NCBI GenBank assembly: GCA_905200645.1
Contig: CAJKLD010000002.1
Coordinates: 44,687-108,686 of the forward strand
Reading direction: 5' to 3'
DNA length: 64,000 bases
Source: an uncultured Phascolarctobacterium sp.
Lineage (GTDB): Bacteria > Bacillota > Negativicutes > Acidaminococcales > Acidaminococcaceae
The position numbers and the translations under genes are program-made. The notes below the pieces were generated by a model. That model saw nothing but the letters and a program-made list of their open reading frames with translations, ran no database searches and was not told where the DNA came from. Positions 17,089 through 25,530 of the stretch are shown here, one piece after another. Each line of letters begins with the position of its first letter. The first letter of the stretch is position 1.

Positions 17089-18253
17089 CAGAAATCCCCC
17101 CTTCTATGCTGATTTCGGCCTTCATGCCGCTTGCCAGGCCTTCTCTGCCGGATACTACTACTATTTCGCCAAGCTGTATACCGCTTTGCACCTCGGTATA
17201 ACTGCCGTCGGACGCGCCAATAATTACCTTGCGCTCCGCCAATTTGCCGTCAGAAGTCCACACAAAAACACTGGAACGCTTAGCATCCACTGCCTTGGCA
17301 GGCACCGCCAGCACTCTGCGTTCGGCAGTTTCCTGAAAACGAACCTGCTGATAACGTTTTGGCTCCAAAAGACCGGAGCTGTTGTCAACCTCCCAGCTTA
17401 CGCTGCGCAATGAAGCCGCTTGTCCCACAGGCGGTTCTACCTTGACAATATGCGCGTTAAAGGTTTGCGCGTAACCGCGGTTACTGCCGCCATAGCTGCC
17501 GCTGTAAATTTTTTCCAAATCTCCCTGTTCAACAGAAAGCTCCCATTCCTTACCGATAGGCAGCAAGCTCTGAAAATCATCCTCGCTGATGGTTTCTGTA
17601 AAACGCAGCTTGGTAAAATTACCAATCAACGCCACGGAAGTCCCGGCCTGTAAAAAAGCTCCTTCTTTTTTATAAAGCATCAGCACTTCACCGTCAAGCG
17701 GCGCCGTTACTGTTAATCGGTCACGCAAGAGCTCGTATTGCTGCTTTTCCAGGCGCAGAGTTTCCAGCTCTGCCATAGCAGATTTATGCTGGGTTTCTAT
17801 ATCCTCATACTGCTCCAAAGAAACTGCACCTAAGCCGATAAGCCGCTGATAGCGGGACAGTGAATTGGCATAACGCGCCGCCACCGTCTGCGCCTTGGCA
17901 ATATTTACGTCCGCCTGCACAATTTTCATATCAATATCTTCATTAACCACATGGCAGATGGGCTGTCCCTTGACAACCCTGGCGTTGGGCTGCACGTAGA
18001 TTTTCTCTAGGGTTCCTTCTAAGCGGGAAACTGCATCCGTCATATTTTCGGCCTCCATGCGCACATCCTTGCGCTCAAAGCCGCCGCGCAAAGCGCGTAT
18101 TTCCGCCTTGGCGCCCACTAATCTGATGATGCGGTTGGACAATCTCGCCGCAATATTTCCTTCATCTGTATAATTTAAAAACGTTCCGTAGCCAACTAAC
18201 AGCAGCATCATGGCAATAACGACAGCTACAGCGATAAAAAATATCTTTTTCAC
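17075..18253 (-). CDS. Second HlyD/RND-type periplasmic adaptor
   Basis: 392-residue adaptor with an N-terminal membrane anchor (~2-25), split lipoyl halves (LEKIYVQPNARVVKGQP, and LTVTAPLDGEVLMLYKKEGA) around a coiled-coil hairpin (~110-180), and a C-terminal beta-barrel/membrane-proximal part. The start is GTG 18253 with GGAGGT seven bases before; an earlier TTG lies upstream of that site. It is the first gene of the peptide export operon, so the system carries two adaptors of different subfamilies. It could instead serve another pump, but position argues against that. Confidence 0.85.
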   Translation of the reverse strand: MKKIFFIAVAVVIAMMLLLVGYGTFLNYTDEGNIAARLSNRIIRLVGAKAEIRALRGGFERKDVRMEAENMTDAVSRLEGTLEKIYVQPNARVVKGQPICHVVNEDIDMKIVQADVNIAKAQTVAARYANSLSRYQRLIGLGAVSLEQYEDIETQHKSAMAELETLRLEKQQYELLRDRLTVTAPLDGEVLMLYKKEGAFLQAGTSVALIGNFTKLRFTETISEDDFQSLLPIGKEWELSVEQGDLEKIYSGSYGGSNRGYAQTFNAHIVKVEPPVGQAASLRSVSWEVDNSSGLLEPKRYQQVRFQETAERRVLAVPAKAVDAKRSSVFVWTSDGKLAERKVIIGASDGSYTEVQSGIQLGEIVVVSGREGLASGMKAEISIEGGISDGAK

Positions 18254-18446
18254 CAAAAGTACCTCCAGCAATATAAAATAAGTCTATTTTGCCTATTATA
18301 ATTTTAATTATAAACTAAAAGACAACAAATTACTACTTTATTCTTGGTAATGCTGTGACAAGCGCCTCTAAACTCTGCGTTGTGTAAAAAGCAGCGATAG
18401 AAAAATTTTTGCACATAACTTGCTGCCACCAAACGCAAAATAGTTA

Positions 18447-18477
18447 CAAAAAAAGCGGACGCTCACAAGCGTCCGCC
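18447..18477 (-). terminator. Terminator of the Mrp-type operon
   Basis: Perfect nine-base stem GCGGACGCT/AGCGTCCGC with a five-base loop at 18455-18477, followed on the minus strand by eight T. It lies just past the last antiporter gene. The ~170 bp between it and GTG 18253 is AT-rich with TATAAT-like stretches and probably holds the export operon promoter. Confidence 0.9.
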
Positions 18478-18489
18478 AAAAAAGATTTT

Positions 18490-20235
18490 TTACATTGTAG
18501 CAATAAAATATGCAATACTGCTTACCAAAACCGTCAGCGTAATCATCATCGGGTCGGCAATAGAGGTACGATAGTTCTCCGGATTGTAATGGTTGCGTTT
18601 ACGAAAGGGTTTCGCATCCAAGAAATCCATGGGATTAGACGTTAAATCCATAAACTTTTCATACAGAACCTGCCATGCGTTGCCCAAGCCGTTGCACAGT
18701 GCGCACAGCAATGCGCTCAGTCTGCCAATCAGCAGAGCAAAGGGTCCGCGATAGAACCAATCCGTATCCAGGCTGATGGCAGTGTGCGGTTCCATTTTAT
18801 TGAGGTACATCATAAACGGAATCATAGCCATACCCAGCATTTGTACAGGCTGCAATAAATGCGGCGCGGTAAACGGCTGGTAGGGAGTCATCTCAAAGGG
18901 CAGATGACTGTACAGCAAATCCGGACATACGCCGTAAAGGAAGCACAGGAAACCGCTGATGCTCATAGCAATTTTCATATTGATAGGCAGCGGCTTGATA
19001 ATCTCTGCGCCTTTATCGTCCTTGCGCAGAAAAATAAAGTAACCCATTTTTAAAGGAATTGATAAAAACGTACCGATAGCAGCCAGCTCCAGTAAAGTGA
19101 ATACCATGGGCAGACCGGCAGCCGCAGCAGCGTTTACCGTAATATTTTTACTGATAAAGCCGTTGAACAGCGGAATACCGGCGATAGAAAACGCAGCCGA
19201 GAAGAAGCATACAGCAACCAGCGGCAGCTTTTTCGCCATGCCTCCAACCTTGTTTATATGCTTAATGCCCGTAGCATAAATTACTGCGCCGGCGCACATA
19301 AAGAGCAAGGATTTAAAAAGAATATCGCAGAAGGCATGAGCGGTAGCACCGTTCATAGACATAGCAGTGCCAATACCTGCGCCGGCAACCATAAAGCCGG
19401 TCTGGGAAATAATATGGTGCGCCAAAAGCTTACGCATATCGTTTTCCATAATCGCATAGCATGCGCCATACAAAGCCATAAGCACGCCGCCCCAAATTAA
19501 CAGCTCGGTACCTGCAAAAACTCTGATTAAGGCGTAGACAGCAACCTTAGTAGTCAAACAGCTCATAAACACGCCGCCAGTAAGAGTGGAGTTAGAATAA
19601 GCGTCTACCAGCCAAGCGTTGACCGGAGGCATAGCCACGTTGACGCACATACCCAACATGACAAACCAATAGGCCCAATCGTGAGGTCTGTTGGTAAAGC
19701 TGTGCATCATTAAATCACCGTTGCCTGTATACCAGGTTACAAAAATACCTGCCAGCAGAACGCCTCCGCCCAACATATGCACCAGCATATAGCGGAAGCC
19801 TGCACGGCGCGCTTCGTGAGTAGGATTACACCATACCAAAAACAAAGAAGTAATAGCCAAAGATTCCCAAAAGAAAATGAAGGTCAGCCAATCCTTAGCT
19901 AAGCAGACACAGATTGCTCCGCCTGCATAAGCCATGGAACAAAGCGCTTCCATGCGATTGGGATTGTGAGCAGCATAAATACCGCTTACTAAAGCCAATA
20001 CGGAAAAGATAAAGGCAAAAATCCACGCCAATTTATCAACATACATAATATGCAGCTGTAAATCATGAACGAAAGGCAGAGTAACCTCCGTTCCCAAGGG
20101 CAGATTATATGCCGCAGCGACGGCAGCCAGCGGTCCTAAAGCCAGGACAAATTTTCTGATTACCTTAGGAGCAAGCATTGCTAAAATGCCTACTGCCCAC
20201 AAAATCAGACCGGGATGAAGCATTAACTCATTCAT
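18490..20235 (-). CDS. MrpD/NuoL-like antiporter subunit, third copy, TM7 lysine replaced
   Basis: 581-residue proton-translocating-type membrane subunit with ~14 membrane segments and a C-terminal extension containing LDTDWFYRGPF. The TM5 glutamate is present (FFWESLAITS) and a TM8-type Lys is kept (SCLTTKVAVYAL). However, the position of the essential TM7 Lys reads GMCVNVAMPPVNAW, with Asn for Lys and Asn for His. ATG 20235 overlaps the preceding stop (TGATG). It is last in the eleven-gene operon. The subunit may be structurally required but altered in ion transfer. Confidence 0.85.
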   Translation of the reverse strand: MNELMLHPGLILWAVGILAMLAPKVIRKFVLALGPLAAVAAAYNLPLGTEVTLPFVHDLQLHIMYVDKLAWIFAFIFSVLALVSGIYAAHNPNRMEALCSMAYAGGAICVCLAKDWLTFIFFWESLAITSLFLVWCNPTHEARRAGFRYMLVHMLGGGVLLAGIFVTWYTGNGDLMMHSFTNRPHDWAYWFVMLGMCVNVAMPPVNAWLVDAYSNSTLTGGVFMSCLTTKVAVYALIRVFAGTELLIWGGVLMALYGACYAIMENDMRKLLAHHIISQTGFMVAGAGIGTAMSMNGATAHAFCDILFKSLLFMCAGAVIYATGIKHINKVGGMAKKLPLVAVCFFSAAFSIAGIPLFNGFISKNITVNAAAAAGLPMVFTLLELAAIGTFLSIPLKMGYFIFLRKDDKGAEIIKPLPINMKIAMSISGFLCFLYGVCPDLLYSHLPFEMTPYQPFTAPHLLQPVQMLGMAMIPFMMYLNKMEPHTAISLDTDWFYRGPFALLIGRLSALLCALCNGLGNAWQVLYEKFMDLTSNPMDFLDAKPFRKRNHYNPENYRTSIADPMMITLTVLVSSIAYFIATM

Positions 20236-20483
20236 CAATCATCACCTCTGCCATCTTCATCAAAATCATCATCGTAATAATCCTTATCACGCTGCAATAG
20301 CGGCGCCATAATCATTTTAGAAACGATAATCAAAACCCAAGCACCCACAAAGCCAAAGAAAATATCGTAGCCAAAGGGCAGTGGCCACCAAGACGCAGCG
20401 TGCATATGTACGCCGGCGATTTCGGCAGCGGCCGCCAGCACCAAAACTACAGCTACAAGCATATAGACTGTTTTCTTAGTCAT
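20235..20483 (-). CDS. Small two-helix membrane protein of the Mrp-type operon
   Basis: 82-residue protein with two membrane segments (~5-25 and ~40-62) and an acidic tail (YYDDDFDEDGRGDD). ATG 20483 shares its A with the upstream stop codon (TAATG), and a GGGGGTGG ribosome site precedes it; an in-frame start ten codons earlier is therefore rejected. It is wedged between two antiporter-like subunits, as are small subunits in some Mbh/Mrp gene clusters. No family name can be given with confidence. Confidence 0.75.
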   Translation of the reverse strand: MTKKTVYMLVAVVLVLAAAAEIAGVHMHAASWWPLPFGYDIFFGFVGAWVLIIVSKMIMAPLLQRDKDYYDDDFDEDGRGDD

Positions 20484-21988
20484 TAAAGCCACCCCCCGTG
20501 CCAGCCTGCGCAAACTGCGTTAGAGGCCATAGTCGCCAATTTGTAAAAATGCGGATACACATCTGGAAAACAACCAAGCACAATGGCTATTAAGGTTGTA
20601 ATACAGATAGGAATCAGCATAGCGTAGCTGATTTCACCGTAGGAACGGAATTTCTCCTGCGGGTCCTTTACGAAAAAGGCCATCTGCGAAACAGGAATTA
20701 AATATGCCGCAGCAAGCAGACCGCTGGCTACCCAAAGCAGCACATACAAGGGCTTGCCGGCCTGCAACGCGCCTAAGCACAAATTCCATTTGCTGATAAA
20801 GCCTACTAAGAAAGGTACGCCTGCAATACCCAAGGACGCAATAGTGAAGCAGGCCATAGTTACCGGCAGCTTTTTACCAATACCATAAAGCTCGCTGATA
20901 TTGTTGCGGTGAGTACGGGCGATTATCAAACCCGCACACATAAAGAGGGTAATTTTCATTACAGCATGCGCCACTAAATGCAGATAGGCACCTTTAATAC
21001 TGATAGGAGAAATCAGCGCTGCGCCTAAAACAATGTAGGACAGCTGACCGATAGTAGAAAATGCCAGTCTGCGTTTTAAATGATCCTGGCGCAGAGCTAT
21101 CAAGGAAGATACCAAAATACTGATGGCGGCAGCCCAAGCCAAAACGTCGGTTACGCCAATTTCTGCCAACAGCTTAGGTCCAAAAACGAAGCCGATAATA
21201 CGCAGCACGGCGAAAACGCCGGTTTTAACAACCGCAACCGCATGCAACAGTGCAGAAACCGGAGTCGGCGCAATCATTGCTGCGGGCAGCCAGCCATGCA
21301 GCGGCATGACAGCCGCCTTTACGGAACCTGCCAAAATCATCAGCACGAATACGGCCTGCAAAACCCATTTTGGAGCCATGCCCAAGGTTAAGAAACCGCC
21401 GGCAGTAAAGTCCATGGTACCGCTGATGCAGTAAACGGCAATCAAGCCTGCCAGGAAAAACTGACCGGAAATCAAGGTATAAATTAAATATTTACGACTT
21501 GCCATCAAGGCTTCCTGGTTACGTTTATGCAGTACCAAGGGATAGCTTGCCAAAGTCAGCAGTTCATAAAAGATAAAGAAGGTCAACAGATTAGAGGCCA
21601 TGGCAATGCCCATAACGGCGCTCATGCACACGGCGAATGCTGCAAAATAACCTGTCTGCTCGCGCTCCTGGTTGCAGCGCATATAGCCTATGGAATAAAA
21701 GTTCATAGGTACCCACAGCATGGAAGCCAGCACAGCAAAAATCATACCTGCCGGATCTGTGCGCAGTGTTAAGCCTACGGTATCAGTAATTTGGCACAAG
21801 GTCCATTGATATACATTACCGTCCAACACTGCAGGCAGCATGGAAAGGATAATTCCAAATTTCAAAACGGAAGCAATAACGCTCCATGTCTCACGCAAAT
21901 TAGGCCAACGTCTGCTGAAAGCAATCAGCACAGCAGCAATAAAGGAAACTCCTACTGCCAGAAATGGTCTGCAATCTATAATCGTCAT
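20483..21988 (-). CDS. MrpD/NuoN-like antiporter subunit, second copy
   Basis: 501-residue membrane protein of the proton-conducting subunit family shared by Mrp antiporters, complex I and membrane hydrogenases. It carries the TM5 Glu in FFIFYELLTLAS, the TM7 Lys in AGSVKAAVMPLHGWLP, and the TM8 Lys in HAVAVVKTGVFA, so ion-translocating residues look complete. It starts with a four-base ATGA overlap with mrpD. Position and motifs support a second pumping module in one complex. Confidence 0.9.
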   Translation of the reverse strand: MTIIDCRPFLAVGVSFIAAVLIAFSRRWPNLRETWSVIASVLKFGIILSMLPAVLDGNVYQWTLCQITDTVGLTLRTDPAGMIFAVLASMLWVPMNFYSIGYMRCNQEREQTGYFAAFAVCMSAVMGIAMASNLLTFFIFYELLTLASYPLVLHKRNQEALMASRKYLIYTLISGQFFLAGLIAVYCISGTMDFTAGGFLTLGMAPKWVLQAVFVLMILAGSVKAAVMPLHGWLPAAMIAPTPVSALLHAVAVVKTGVFAVLRIIGFVFGPKLLAEIGVTDVLAWAAAISILVSSLIALRQDHLKRRLAFSTIGQLSYIVLGAALISPISIKGAYLHLVAHAVMKITLFMCAGLIIARTHRNNISELYGIGKKLPVTMACFTIASLGIAGVPFLVGFISKWNLCLGALQAGKPLYVLLWVASGLLAAAYLIPVSQMAFFVKDPQEKFRSYGEISYAMLIPICITTLIAIVLGCFPDVYPHFYKLATMASNAVCAGWHGGWL

Positions 21989-23478
21989 CTCAGAAACACC
22001 TCCGGCAAGCCTAATTTAATGATATCCATAACAATGTCCACACTGTAGAAGCCTAATACCAAAATGCCAATACCCATTACAAAAATCGGCAGCGCCATAG
22101 CGAATGGCAGTCCCAGCTTACCCTTGTGAGGGTGAACCTCCGTAAGCGAAGCTTCACGCTGCACAAACATCTGCTCAATGATACGGAAGAAGTAAATTGC
22201 ATTTAAAAGAGAGCTGATTACCAGCACTGCAATGTAAAAATATTGCTGCCCGGTGTAAGCGCCCAGCATCAAATACCATTTACTGAAGAAACCGGCAGTG
22301 GGAGGCAGTCCAATCATAGAAAGCGCCGCCAGCGTTACAGTAATGGTGCTGATGGTCATTTTCTTATTCATGCCGCCCAAGCGATACAGATTAACTTCGC
22401 CGAAGCGATGCTCAATACCGCCGATAACCAGGAACAGGCTGCACTTCATAAAGGCGTGGTTGATAATGTGCAGCACAGCGCCGATAAAGCCGTACATATT
22501 TCCCATAGCCATACCGATGGCAATATAACCAATCTGCGCTACGGAAGAGTAAGCCAGCATACGACGGAAGTCATATTGAGCCATAGCCATGATGGAGCCA
22601 ATCAAAATACCGGCTACGCCAAGAATGCCCAAAACGTTCAGCGCACTGTGCATTACGGGGCTGTCAACCTTAAAGATATAGTACATAAAACGAATCATGG
22701 CATAAGCCGGAGCCTTACTCATGCAGCCCGCAATAAAAGCAGCAGCGCCGGGATGCGCAAAGGTGTAAGCGTCCGGCTGCCAGCCATGCAGCGGGAACAG
22801 CGCCATTTTAATACCAAAGCCAATGATAAAGCAGGCAACGGCAATAGCAAAGAGCGGCGAATTAAGATGAGGCACAACTCTCTGCGCCAAATCTGCCATA
22901 TTCAAGGTGCCGGTCAAAGCGTATAAATAACCAACGCCCAATAAATACAAGGAAGCGCCGATAGTGCCGATAAGCAGATAACGGAAAGCCGCCAGCATAG
23001 ATTTTTTGCCGCCCAAAGCAATCAAGCCATAACCGGATAAGGACATGATTTCCAGATATACATACAAGTTAAATACGTCGCCGGTGATAATCATGCCGCA
23101 CAAACCGACAGTCAAAAGACCAAACAAGGTATAATAGCCGCCTACATGCAGCCAATCTTCCTCTTTAACGAAAGGTCTACTGTATAAAGCTACCATCATA
23201 GAAATAAAGGTTACTAAAACAGCCAAAACGCTGTTCAGAGGGTCTAAAGCAAATTCAATGCCGATAGGAGGCTGCCAGCCTCCCATCCAATAATGCCAGG
23301 TTTGGCCGCCGCTGGTGATAACCCTGTGCAGCACCGTGCAGGCGCTCAAGAATGCACCCACGATAGAAGCCATAACTATCCAAGCGCCAAGATCTCTCTT
23401 AATACGACTGAACAGCATACACAAAAGCGAAGCCGTCAAGGGCAAAAGTACAATGAAAATTGGAGCATGCTGTGTCAT
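21985..23478 (-). CDS. mrpD: Mrp-type Na+/H+ antiporter subunit D
   Basis: 497-residue subunit with ~14 membrane segments. Functional residues are visible: TM5 Glu in VYLEIMSLSGYG, TM7 Lys in GFGIKMALFPLHGWQPDA, TM8 Lys in GCMSKAPAYAM. It overlaps the mrpC gene by four bases and is followed by two more antiporter-like genes. In Mrp complexes MrpD joins the MrpA-like part to drive Na+/H+ exchange across the cytoplasmic membrane. Confidence 0.93.
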   Translation of the reverse strand: MTQHAPIFIVLLPLTASLLCMLFSRIKRDLGAWIVMASIVGAFLSACTVLHRVITSGGQTWHYWMGGWQPPIGIEFALDPLNSVLAVLVTFISMMVALYSRPFVKEEDWLHVGGYYTLFGLLTVGLCGMIITGDVFNLYVYLEIMSLSGYGLIALGGKKSMLAAFRYLLIGTIGASLYLLGVGYLYALTGTLNMADLAQRVVPHLNSPLFAIAVACFIIGFGIKMALFPLHGWQPDAYTFAHPGAAAFIAGCMSKAPAYAMIRFMYYIFKVDSPVMHSALNVLGILGVAGILIGSIMAMAQYDFRRMLAYSSVAQIGYIAIGMAMGNMYGFIGAVLHIINHAFMKCSLFLVIGGIEHRFGEVNLYRLGGMNKKMTISTITVTLAALSMIGLPPTAGFFSKWYLMLGAYTGQQYFYIAVLVISSLLNAIYFFRIIEQMFVQREASLTEVHPHKGKLGLPFAMALPIFVMGIGILVLGFYSVDIVMDIIKLGLPEVFLR

Positions 23479-23852
23479 TTACTTGCCCTCCTCAATACCT
23501 CTACTTCTTCTACGGAGCCATAAATTTCTTTAATGCGCATTAACAGCGCAATAGCTACGCCGGTGGTACCAAGGCTGACTACAATAGCGGTCAGCATCAG
23601 ACCATGAGGAAGCGGATTGATATAAGCGTTAGGATCGGTAGTAATACCGTTTTGAATAGGTATCATTGCTCCGTCCTTTTGAGCAAAGCACAGATAAAAA
23701 TAAATAACTGCCACCTGCATAACGTTCATAGCCATCAGCTTTTTCATATAGTTTTTGCTTAAAACCATGCCGTAAACGCCTAAGAAAAAGAGGATCATCA
23801 CTAAGGAATAGATGCCTTTAGTCTTTAAAAACTCATTGAGCACTTCCATCAT
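23475..23852 (-). CDS. mrpC: Mrp-type antiporter subunit C (NuoK-like)
   Basis: Small subunit of ~125 residues with three membrane helices. The segment VLSKNYMKKLMAMNVMQVAV followed by NPLPHGLMLTAIVVSLG is diagnostic of MrpC/NuoK, where the helix-2 region takes part in the ion channel. The start is one of two adjacent ATGs at 23852/23849 behind AAGGGG; it overlaps mrpB by ~20 bp. The insert QKDGAMIPIQNGITT fits MrpC rather than NuoK. Confidence 0.92.
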   Translation of the reverse strand: MMEVLNEFLKTKGIYSLVMILFFLGVYGMVLSKNYMKKLMAMNVMQVAVIYFYLCFAQKDGAMIPIQNGITTDPNAYINPLPHGLMLTAIVVSLGTTGVAIALLMRIKEIYGSVEEVEVLRRASK

Positions 23853-24288
23853 CTTCACCCCTTTTCACAATTGCGTCTAAAAGATTTATAATGGTCATCA
23901 TAACGCAGATAGCAACGCCGATTTCAATAAGGAAAATGCCCATAGCGTGCATTTCGTGCTTTGGCTCCAAAACAATCGGCATATAATCATAATTCAGGAA
24001 AAAATCTGCGCCGCCAAAAATTGTCAGCCAGCCTGTAAAAGCATACAGGAAAGTGCCGACGCCGGCCAAAACCACGGATGTTTTGCCCAAAACATTAAAT
24101 TTTGTATCAAAGCCCAAAATCAAACGAGCTAACAGCACGCCCACCGCCAAGAGCGCACCGGCCTGGAAGCCGCCGCCCGGAGAATATTCGCCCAAGCATA
24201 AGACATATACGCCGTACACGATAGTAAAGGGCACCAGCATACGAAAGGCCACATTAAGGATGAGGCCACCAAATGGTTCTTTCATCAT
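23833..24288 (-). CDS. mrpB: Mrp-type antiporter subunit B (MnhB domain)
   Basis: 151 residues, four membrane helices. The motif CLGEYSPGGGFQAGALLA is the MnhB signature. It begins with a four-base overlap with the preceding MbhE-like gene. In Mrp and Mbh complexes this subunit packs beside MrpC/MrpD and takes part in sodium transfer. Confidence 0.93.
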   Translation of the reverse strand: MMKEPFGGLILNVAFRMLVPFTIVYGVYVLCLGEYSPGGGFQAGALLAVGVLLARLILGFDTKFNVLGKTSVVLAGVGTFLYAFTGWLTIFGGADFFLNYDYMPIVLEPKHEMHAMGIFLIEIGVAICVMMTIINLLDAIVKRGEDDGSAQ

Positions 24289-24611
24289 TTGATAATCTCT
24301 CCTTCCTCCGGATCCTCCGGTTCCTCTTCAGGACGGCGGCCAACCGGATTGCTGGTCAAAACCAGCACTGTGGTCAAGCCTGCCAAAAACATTACCGAAG
24401 TTTCCCACATGGTATCAAAGCCTCTGTAATCGATGATGACACCGGTTACAATGTTAGGTGAGCCTGTATCTTCCGCACTGCGGGAAATATAGGTTGGGGT
24501 AACATGCTGGTTAGGCGCCGTATTGGCATCACCAATTTCCGGCAGATAGGTTACAACGGAACAGAACATGCCTGTCATAACCGCAAGAATAACTGCTACT
24601 AAGCCACGCAT
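24285..24611 (-). CDS. MbhE-like subunit (equivalent of MrpA C-terminal part)
   Basis: 108 residues with an N-terminal membrane helix, a periplasmic stretch, then NIVTGVIIDYRGFDTMWETS and a second helix. This RGFDT pattern is found at the end of MrpA and in the separate MbhE subunit of membrane hydrogenases. A charged cytoplasmic tail (EEEPEDPEEGE) ends it. It abuts the DUF4040 gene by one base. Its existence as a separate gene shows the MrpA C-terminus is split in this operon. Confidence 0.85.
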   Translation of the reverse strand: MRGLVAVILAVMTGMFCSVVTYLPEIGDANTAPNQHVTPTYISRSAEDTGSPNIVTGVIIDYRGFDTMWETSVMFLAGLTTVLVLTSNPVGRRPEEEPEDPEEGEIIK

Positions 24612-24853
24612 TATTTACACCACCTGTCAATTTTTTTCAAAGAAGCTACGAAAAAGATCGTAGAAATAGTACCGATAACCGCTTCTGTAAAAGCCACGTC
24701 GGGAGACCCCATCATCAAATACAACAGCACCGCGCAGAAGCTGAAGCCGCTGTAAATAATAGCCGCGCTCAAAATATCCTTACAGAAAATTACCGCGCAG
24801 GTAATCAAGATAAGGAAGATCAATAAAATCGCTTCAACTAAATATATCTGCAT
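24611..24853 (-). CDS. DUF4040/MbhD-like subunit
   Basis: 80 residues, three membrane helices, with MMGSPDVAFTEAVIG, the DUF4040 signature that carries the carboxylates of the MrpA C-terminal domain and MbhD. It lies between mrpG and the MbhE-like gene, the same order as mbhC-D-E. It supplies part of the MrpA function since no full-length mrpA is present. Confidence 0.9.
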   Translation of the reverse strand: MQIYLVEAILLIFLILITCAVIFCKDILSAAIIYSGFSFCAVLLYLMMGSPDVAFTEAVIGTISTIFFVASLKKIDRWCK

Positions 24854-24854
24854 C

Positions 24855-25268
24855 TTATTTTTCCTCCTTTGTTCTTATATGCCCGACCGGTTCATCGGCG
24901 CTGTGATTATTTTTTTCCAACCCTACCAGTTTTTTAGCGCCCTTACTCTTTAATGTCCAAACAGGATGTCCGGATTTATAAGCAGCCTTGCTCAAAATAT
25001 GAGAACCAATAGGGTTAGCCATAAAGACAATCAGGAAAGCAAACGCCATCTTCACTGCTGTCAGCGTCGGACCTTCATAAATGATAAGGCCGATAAAAGA
25101 AAGAGTACAGCCAAGCGTTTCACTATTGCCGGAGGCATGAATTCTGCTGTAAAAGTCCGGCAGGCGCAGCATACCAATAGCAGAACCGATAAAGAAAATT
25201 AAGCCGCCAAAAATAAATAAAGCCGCTATAACCTCTCTGAGAGAATTAAGACCGAATACCTCAATCAT
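24855..25268 (-). CDS. mrpG: Mrp-type antiporter subunit G
   Basis: 137 residues, three membrane helices in the first ~100, with IGMLRLPDFYSRIHASGNSETLG, the conserved MnhG motif, and a polar C-terminal tail. It overlaps mrpF by four bases. Subunits E, F and G form the peripheral end of Mrp complexes and are needed for assembly. Confidence 0.92.
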   Translation of the reverse strand: MIEVFGLNSLREVIAALFIFGGLIFFIGSAIGMLRLPDFYSRIHASGNSETLGCTLSFIGLIIYEGPTLTAVKMAFAFLIVFMANPIGSHILSKAAYKSGHPVWTLKSKGAKKLVGLEKNNHSADEPVGHIRTKEEK

Positions 25269-25528
25269 ATATTTTTACCTCCCAGATATTTTGCTACAAT
25301 TACAGAACCTATAAAACCTAAAAAAGCATAAGAAATGGCGATATCAACATACATATCGGGGCGTCCGTCGATATAACCGAACAGCACCAGCAGCAAAATC
25401 GTGTCGGCGCCGATAACGCCTAAGCCATTCATTCTGTCATAAATTGTCGGCCCATAAAACAGGCGCTGCAGCATAGTGCCAATCACAAAGATAATGGAAA
25501 CCATTAGAATAAAAAATATCGTATTCAT
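25265..25528 (-). CDS. mrpF: Mrp-type antiporter subunit F
   Basis: 87 residues, three membrane helices, containing RLFYGPTIYDRMNGLGVIG typical of MnhF. The second of two in-frame ATGs is chosen (25528) since GAGGA lies six bases upstream, while it would touch the first. It follows mrpE within the same transcript. Confidence 0.92.
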   Translation of the reverse strand: MNTIFFILMVSIIFVIGTMLQRLFYGPTIYDRMNGLGVIGADTILLLVLFGYIDGRPDMYVDIAISYAFLGFIGSVIVAKYLGGKNI

Positions 25529-25530
25529 AA

